Shown here in pieces: positions 20,401-21,605 of a DNA stretch of 21,605 nt. The notes under the pieces were generated by a model. It searched no databases. It saw nothing but the letters and a program-made list of their open reading frames with translations, and was not told the DNA's origin. The position numbers and the translations under genes were made by a program. Origin of the DNA: Saccoglossus kowalevskii (taxonomy: Eukaryota > Hemichordata > Enteropneusta > Harrimaniidae); assembly GCF_000003605.2 (NCBI RefSeq), contig NW_003147280.1, forward strand, positions 30,598 to 52,202. Reading direction: 5' to 3'. Position 1 is the first letter of the stretch. Each line of letters begins with the position of its first letter.

Positions 20401-21152
20401 TTAAAAGCATACCTCCAGTAGGTACCATATTCCCTCTATTAGAAGCACACCTCTAGTAGGTACCATATTCACTCTATTAAAAGCACACCCCCAGTAGGTA
20501 CCATATTCACTCTATTAGAAGCACACCTCCAGTTGGTACCATATTTACTCTATTAAAAGCACACCTCTAGTAGGTACCATATTCACTCTATTAAAAGCAC
20601 ACCCCCAGTAGGTACCATATTCACTCTATTAGAAACACACCTCCAGTTGGTACCATATTTACTCTATTAAAAGCACACCTCCAGTAGGTACCATATTTAC
20701 TCTATTAAAAGCATACCTCCAGTAGGTACCATATTTACTCTATTAAAAGCACACCTCCAGTAAGTACCATGTTTACTCTATTACAAGCACACCTCCAGTA
20801 GGTACCATATTTACTTTATTAAAAGCACACCTCCAGTAGGTACCATATTCACTCTATTAGAACCACACCTCCAGTAGGTACCATATTTACTCTATTAGAA
20901 GCACACCCCCAGTAGGAGTATATGTAAGCAAACACACTTGACCACATAATTCAAGTACATCTAAATAAAGGAAAGAAACTTACTTGGTCCCCGTATTTTC
21001 CATGTGCCGGGTTGGGATGTTTTGAGCTCGTTTCTAGCATTGAACAAAGGTAGCGATAACTGCCTACCTGATACCACAGATTGAAAGGACTCCGGTGATA
21101 TCAATTCATTATCAATAACATTACAGAGATATGGTAAGCTATGGAATATAGT
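8260..21152 (-). CDS. TARBP1: TARBP1, tRNA guanosine-2'-O-methyltransferase (SpoU/TrmH class), 3' part; five exons
   Basis: The exons splice in consistent phase (21152..20984, 18621..18430, 17689..17565, 16068..15932, 8416..8260) into the C-terminal 259 residues. All three SpoU knot motifs are intact. Motif 1 is N118-x-G120-x3-R124 within [14 protein letters not shown]. Motif 2 is LLLLGNEREGI, with E210. Motif 3 is [22 protein letters not shown] (228-249), with S236 and N238. The family uses S-adenosylmethionine to methylate a ribose 2'-OH; TARBP1, like yeast Trm3, modifies G18 in the D-loop of certain tRNAs. The animal protein is about 1600 residues, so most of it (the long alpha-solenoid part) lies beyond the right edge. 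The closest recalled relative is vertebrate TARBP1, which shares DVQKKI.PW, ASLIDK.NLGG and [20 protein letters not shown]. Confidence 0.95.
8531..9403. repeat. Minisatellite, 46-bp units with A/B higher-order alternation
   Basis: About 19 units are set at exactly 46 bp (the phrase ACAGTCATG recurs at 8535, 8581, 8627 and so on to 9363). Two unit types alternate from about 8627 to 9362. Type A reads CATGTGAC with CACAATC; type B reads CATGCAAC with AAAATC. This makes a 92-bp higher-order repeat. The array begins about 115 bp upstream (in transcript sense) of the last TARBP1 exon. Confidence 0.95.
9404..10314. repeat. Minisatellite, 41-bp derivative units
   Basis: It continues the 46-bp array without a break. 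The linker AACATTACATT is replaced by ACCATAAC and the unit is 41 bp, with two 39-bp copies near 9446 and 9485. About 22 units run to a degenerate end at 10314. A variant reading CCACCCCTGTACAATAACAT recurs near 9628, 9872 and 9957, showing block duplication. Every unit keeps TCATGTGA. Confidence 0.95.
10936..10990. repeat. Diverged dispersed repeat, copy near 10.9 kb
   Basis: GTCATAAAATGAATAAATCT and the next 25 bp match the segment at 19607-19655 at roughly three positions in four, in the same orientation. This looks like an old interspersed element. Confidence 0.35.
11692..11960. mobile_element. MITE-like element whose end equals the 38-bp minisatellite unit
   Basis: The left end, TACCATATTTGTTCTATTAA onward, matches the 38-bp satellite unit of 20119-20916 at 33 of 38 positions by eye. 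The right end (about 11931-11960), read on the minus strand, begins TACCGTTTTACGCTGTTAGA and shares AGCACATCT. The two ends form inverted repeats of about 30 bp, flanked by or starting with TA. The 200-bp interior has no coding capacity. Confidence 0.55.
13019..13200. repeat. Dispersed repeat family (GAAATCGTCCTG type), copy 1
   Basis: Shared landmarks in order are a GGTCATGATAC-like phrase, GAAATCGTCCTG, an AAACAGT block, ACAAAATGGCTGTCAGT and GATCAAATCAAACAATACC. The same order is seen at 13318, 16795 and 16972. There is no coding capacity. Confidence 0.55.
13318..13580. repeat. Dispersed repeat family, copy 2, with decayed GGATGGA tail
   Basis: It repeats copy 1 about 310 bp downstream: CAATATGCACGATCATGATA, CAAAGTTTTAATGAAATCGT, then AAAATGGCC and ATCAAATGG. 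It ends in GAATGGATGAAAGAACAGAA, resembling a decayed GGACGGA-type tail. Confidence 0.5.
15048..15166. mobile_element. Short MITE-like element (119 bp)
   Basis: TACTGTATTTGCTCCATTA (15048-15066) is matched at 17 of 19 positions by the inverted right end TAATAGAGTAAATACAGTA (15148-15166). The ends fit the same terminal repeat family as 11692 and 6561. The outermost TA could be the target duplication. Confidence 0.5.
15932..16068 (-). CDS. TARBP1: TARBP1 exon, central strand-helix unit to motif 2
   Basis: The acceptor is AAAATCCGCAG and the donor is TTGG|GTAGGT. It encodes [29 protein letters not shown] and TDKTLLLLG. The final GG is completed by the A of the last exon, so the motif 2 glycine (208) is split by a 7.5-kb intron. 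Confidence 0.94.
16795..16960. repeat. Dispersed repeat family, copy 3
   Basis: CAGTAATGCATAATCTTCAT, then ACAAAGTTTTAATGAAATCG, TCCTGT, a CCAGAAACATTTATAGACTG block and AGAATGGCCATCA. It matches copies 1 and 2. A tail-like GATGGACACATGTACGGATG lies upstream at 16669-16688. Confidence 0.5.
16972..17190. repeat. Dispersed repeat family, copy 4, with GGACGGTCGGATGGACAGG tail
   Basis: CTCAATATGCATGATCCTCA, ACAAAGTTTGAATGAAATCG, AACAGTGACTAAAATGGCTG and TGACCAAATCACAAAG follow the family order about 176 bp after copy 3. The element ends in a GGACGG-type tail near 17151-17170. Such tails are common in invertebrate interspersed repeats. Confidence 0.5.
17565..17689 (-). CDS. TARBP1: TARBP1 exon, motif 1 completion
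   Basis: The acceptor is TTACATACAG and the donor is GAGAG|GTAGGT. It encodes 41 complete codons, [10 protein letters not shown] through [10 protein letters not shown]. The arginine of CR-T is the motif 1 arginine (R124) used for catalysis in SpoU enzymes. Confidence 0.95.
17690..18429 (-). other. TARBP1 intron (740 bp), nothing recognised
   Basis: Bounded by GTAAGT and TACATACAG on the minus strand. AT-rich, with no repeat or open frame of note. Confidence 0.85.
18430..18621 (-). CDS. TARBP1: TARBP1 exon, start of SpoU methyltransferase domain
   Basis: The acceptor is CATCTTTTAG and the donor is GGAG|GTAAGT. It encodes an acidic linker, DVQKKITPW, a basic RNRKR and then [15 protein letters not shown], the first strand of the SpoU fold and half of motif 1. 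The last base splits the glycine-121 codon. The frame stays open into the upstream intron as far as an ATG at 18730, but exon A fits phase and homology. Confidence 0.93.
18714..19097. repeat. Minisatellite, 8 identical 48-bp units
   Basis: Eight copies of a 48-bp unit (AAGACCTGGGTATCCATGCA at its start, CTGCAAACCACT at its end) are base-for-base identical by eye. Because 48 is divisible by three, open frames run through the array on both strands (16-residue repeats, [16 protein letters not shown] on the minus strand). These are consequences of the period and are not called as genes. On the minus strand each unit also holds TTTGCAG and CCCAG|GTCT, decoy splice-site-like words. Confidence 0.97.
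19380..19800. repeat. Diverged interspersed element with terminal hairpin-like sequence
   Basis: It includes the segment at 19607-19655 shared with 10936-10990, then a CAAGTTTCAAAGTAATTGGG block and ATGACGGATGTACAATCAC. Near 19754-19789 there are nested inverted words: GCTCAGA with TCTGAGC and TTCAG with CTGAA. It has the look of an old non-coding interspersed repeat; exact limits are not visible. Confidence 0.35.
20119..20916. repeat. Minisatellite, 21 units of exactly 38 bp
   Basis: The unit opens TACCATATTTACTCTATTAA and closes CACCTCCAGTAGG. All 21 copies are 38 bp with no insertion or deletion (798 bp); only substitutions occur. Units 9-11 and 12-14 share the same variant order (CTCTAGTAGG, CCCCAGTAGG, CCAGTTGG), a 114-bp block duplication. 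The array begins 67 bp inside the intron from the upstream exon. Confidence 0.97.
20984..21152 (-). CDS. TARBP1: TARBP1 exon (first in window), pre-catalytic region
   Basis: TTGACAG precedes the exon and CAA|GTAAGT ends it. Only one frame is open, giving 56 codons plus one base ([20 protein letters not shown], then on to GTWKIRGP). The opening TIF..LP matches the vertebrate TARBP1 segment just before its catalytic domain. The leftover A joins TG of the next exon to make ATG (Met). Confidence 0.88.
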
Positions 21153-21605
21153 CTGTCAACAAATCAAAAATAATTGGTTAATCCCATTAACATTGAAATA
21201 AATATTGTGAAAAGGTTACATCAGCTAAGTTACACCTGGTAATTAAAAAGATAAAGACCTCATATTATTTTGTTTACAGCACTTCTTACAAAAGCTGTAA
21301 CTATGGACGCCACTGGATAATGCACACAATGGTGCTGACTCATAGATAAGCAATGTTTTGGTTAACCATATATTTCTGTCTGTCATGTACTTCTTCAAAT
21401 AAAACTTGTTGGAATCTCTAATCTCTTATTAGTTTTACATTGGAACCAATCAGCACATTTTGAGTTTAACCACGTATGCAGCTTAATATAACAGCCATAA
21501 CTGCCTTAAATTTGACACACATTGCGAGTACCTACTTTGAAATAAGATGCACGTAAATACAGCTGACTGTGGCACTAAAATTCATGTGGGACGCCAATAT
21601 ACTTT
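21153..21605 (-). other. TARBP1 intron, incomplete at window edge
   Basis: Sequence upstream of the exon at 21152 in the gene's sense. No exon matching the preceding TARBP1 segment (family pattern FHPL.DY..E) is present, so that exon lies beyond 21605. Confidence 0.7.

Larger units (their letters stand above)
18622..20983 (-). other. TARBP1 intron (2.4 kb) with two minisatellites
   Basis: In transcript order it opens with the 38-bp array only 67 bp after the donor and closes with the 48-bp array 92 bp before the acceptor. Between them is AT-rich sequence with a diverged dispersed element around 19380-19800. Confidence 0.85.

Noticed and set aside
21531..21569. Possible extra TARBP1 exon (CHSQLYLRASYFK) between TTTTAG and a GTAGGT-like donor, phase compatible
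   Set aside because: It does not resemble the family segment expected just before TIFHSLP and the acceptor is weak. It is probably chance.
1..21605. tRNA, rRNA or viral gene remnants
   Set aside because: No A/B-box pairs, cloverleaf, rRNA words or viral polymerase or integrase motifs were seen on either strand.

Overview
This is animal (metazoan) nuclear DNA. It is AT-rich, most of it is intron or intergenic sequence, and both recognisable genes are spliced with GT-AG introns. Both proteins are animal families: a TIS11/ZFP36 (tristetraprolin-type) mRNA-decay factor and TARBP1, a SpoU-type tRNA 2'-O-methyltransferase. The single TIS11-type gene and the kinds of repeats present suggest an invertebrate, perhaps a deuterostome or lophotrochozoan. 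The sequence alone does not settle the phylum.

Layout, left to right. 1-1391 is the 3' UTR and downstream flank of the TIS11 gene, with two exact UUAUUUAUU nonamers in the sense direction. 1392-2682 (minus strand) is the complete TIS11 coding region: two exons, a 223-bp intron and a 355-aa product. 2683 to about 5360 is CpG-rich noncoding sequence upstream of TIS11. It holds a GC box, a perfect CArG box, three perfect TGACGTCA CREs and a perfect kB site. About 5361-8120 is CpG-poor intergenic sequence with one MITE-like inverted-repeat element. 8124-21605 (minus strand) is the 3' part of TARBP1: five exons coding for the C-terminal 259 residues with the whole SpoU methyltransferase core. The upstream exons lie beyond the right edge.

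The TARBP1 introns are loaded with repeats. There is a 1.8-kb minisatellite that changes from 46-bp to 41-bp units (about 8531-10314), a perfectly homogeneous 8 x 48-bp array (18714-19097) and a 21 x 38-bp array with no length variation (20119-20916). Several diverged dispersed repeats and MITE-like elements are also present. The 38-bp minisatellite unit matches, over its full length, the terminal inverted repeat of a nearby MITE-like element, so the array probably arose from a transposon end.

The two genes are adjacent on the same strand but have no evident functional link. TIS11 would act on AU-rich mRNAs in the cytoplasm, and its flanks look like those of an inducible, self-limiting early-response gene. 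TARBP1 would methylate tRNA. No prokaryotic-style operon, CRISPR array, tRNA, rRNA or viral gene was recognised.
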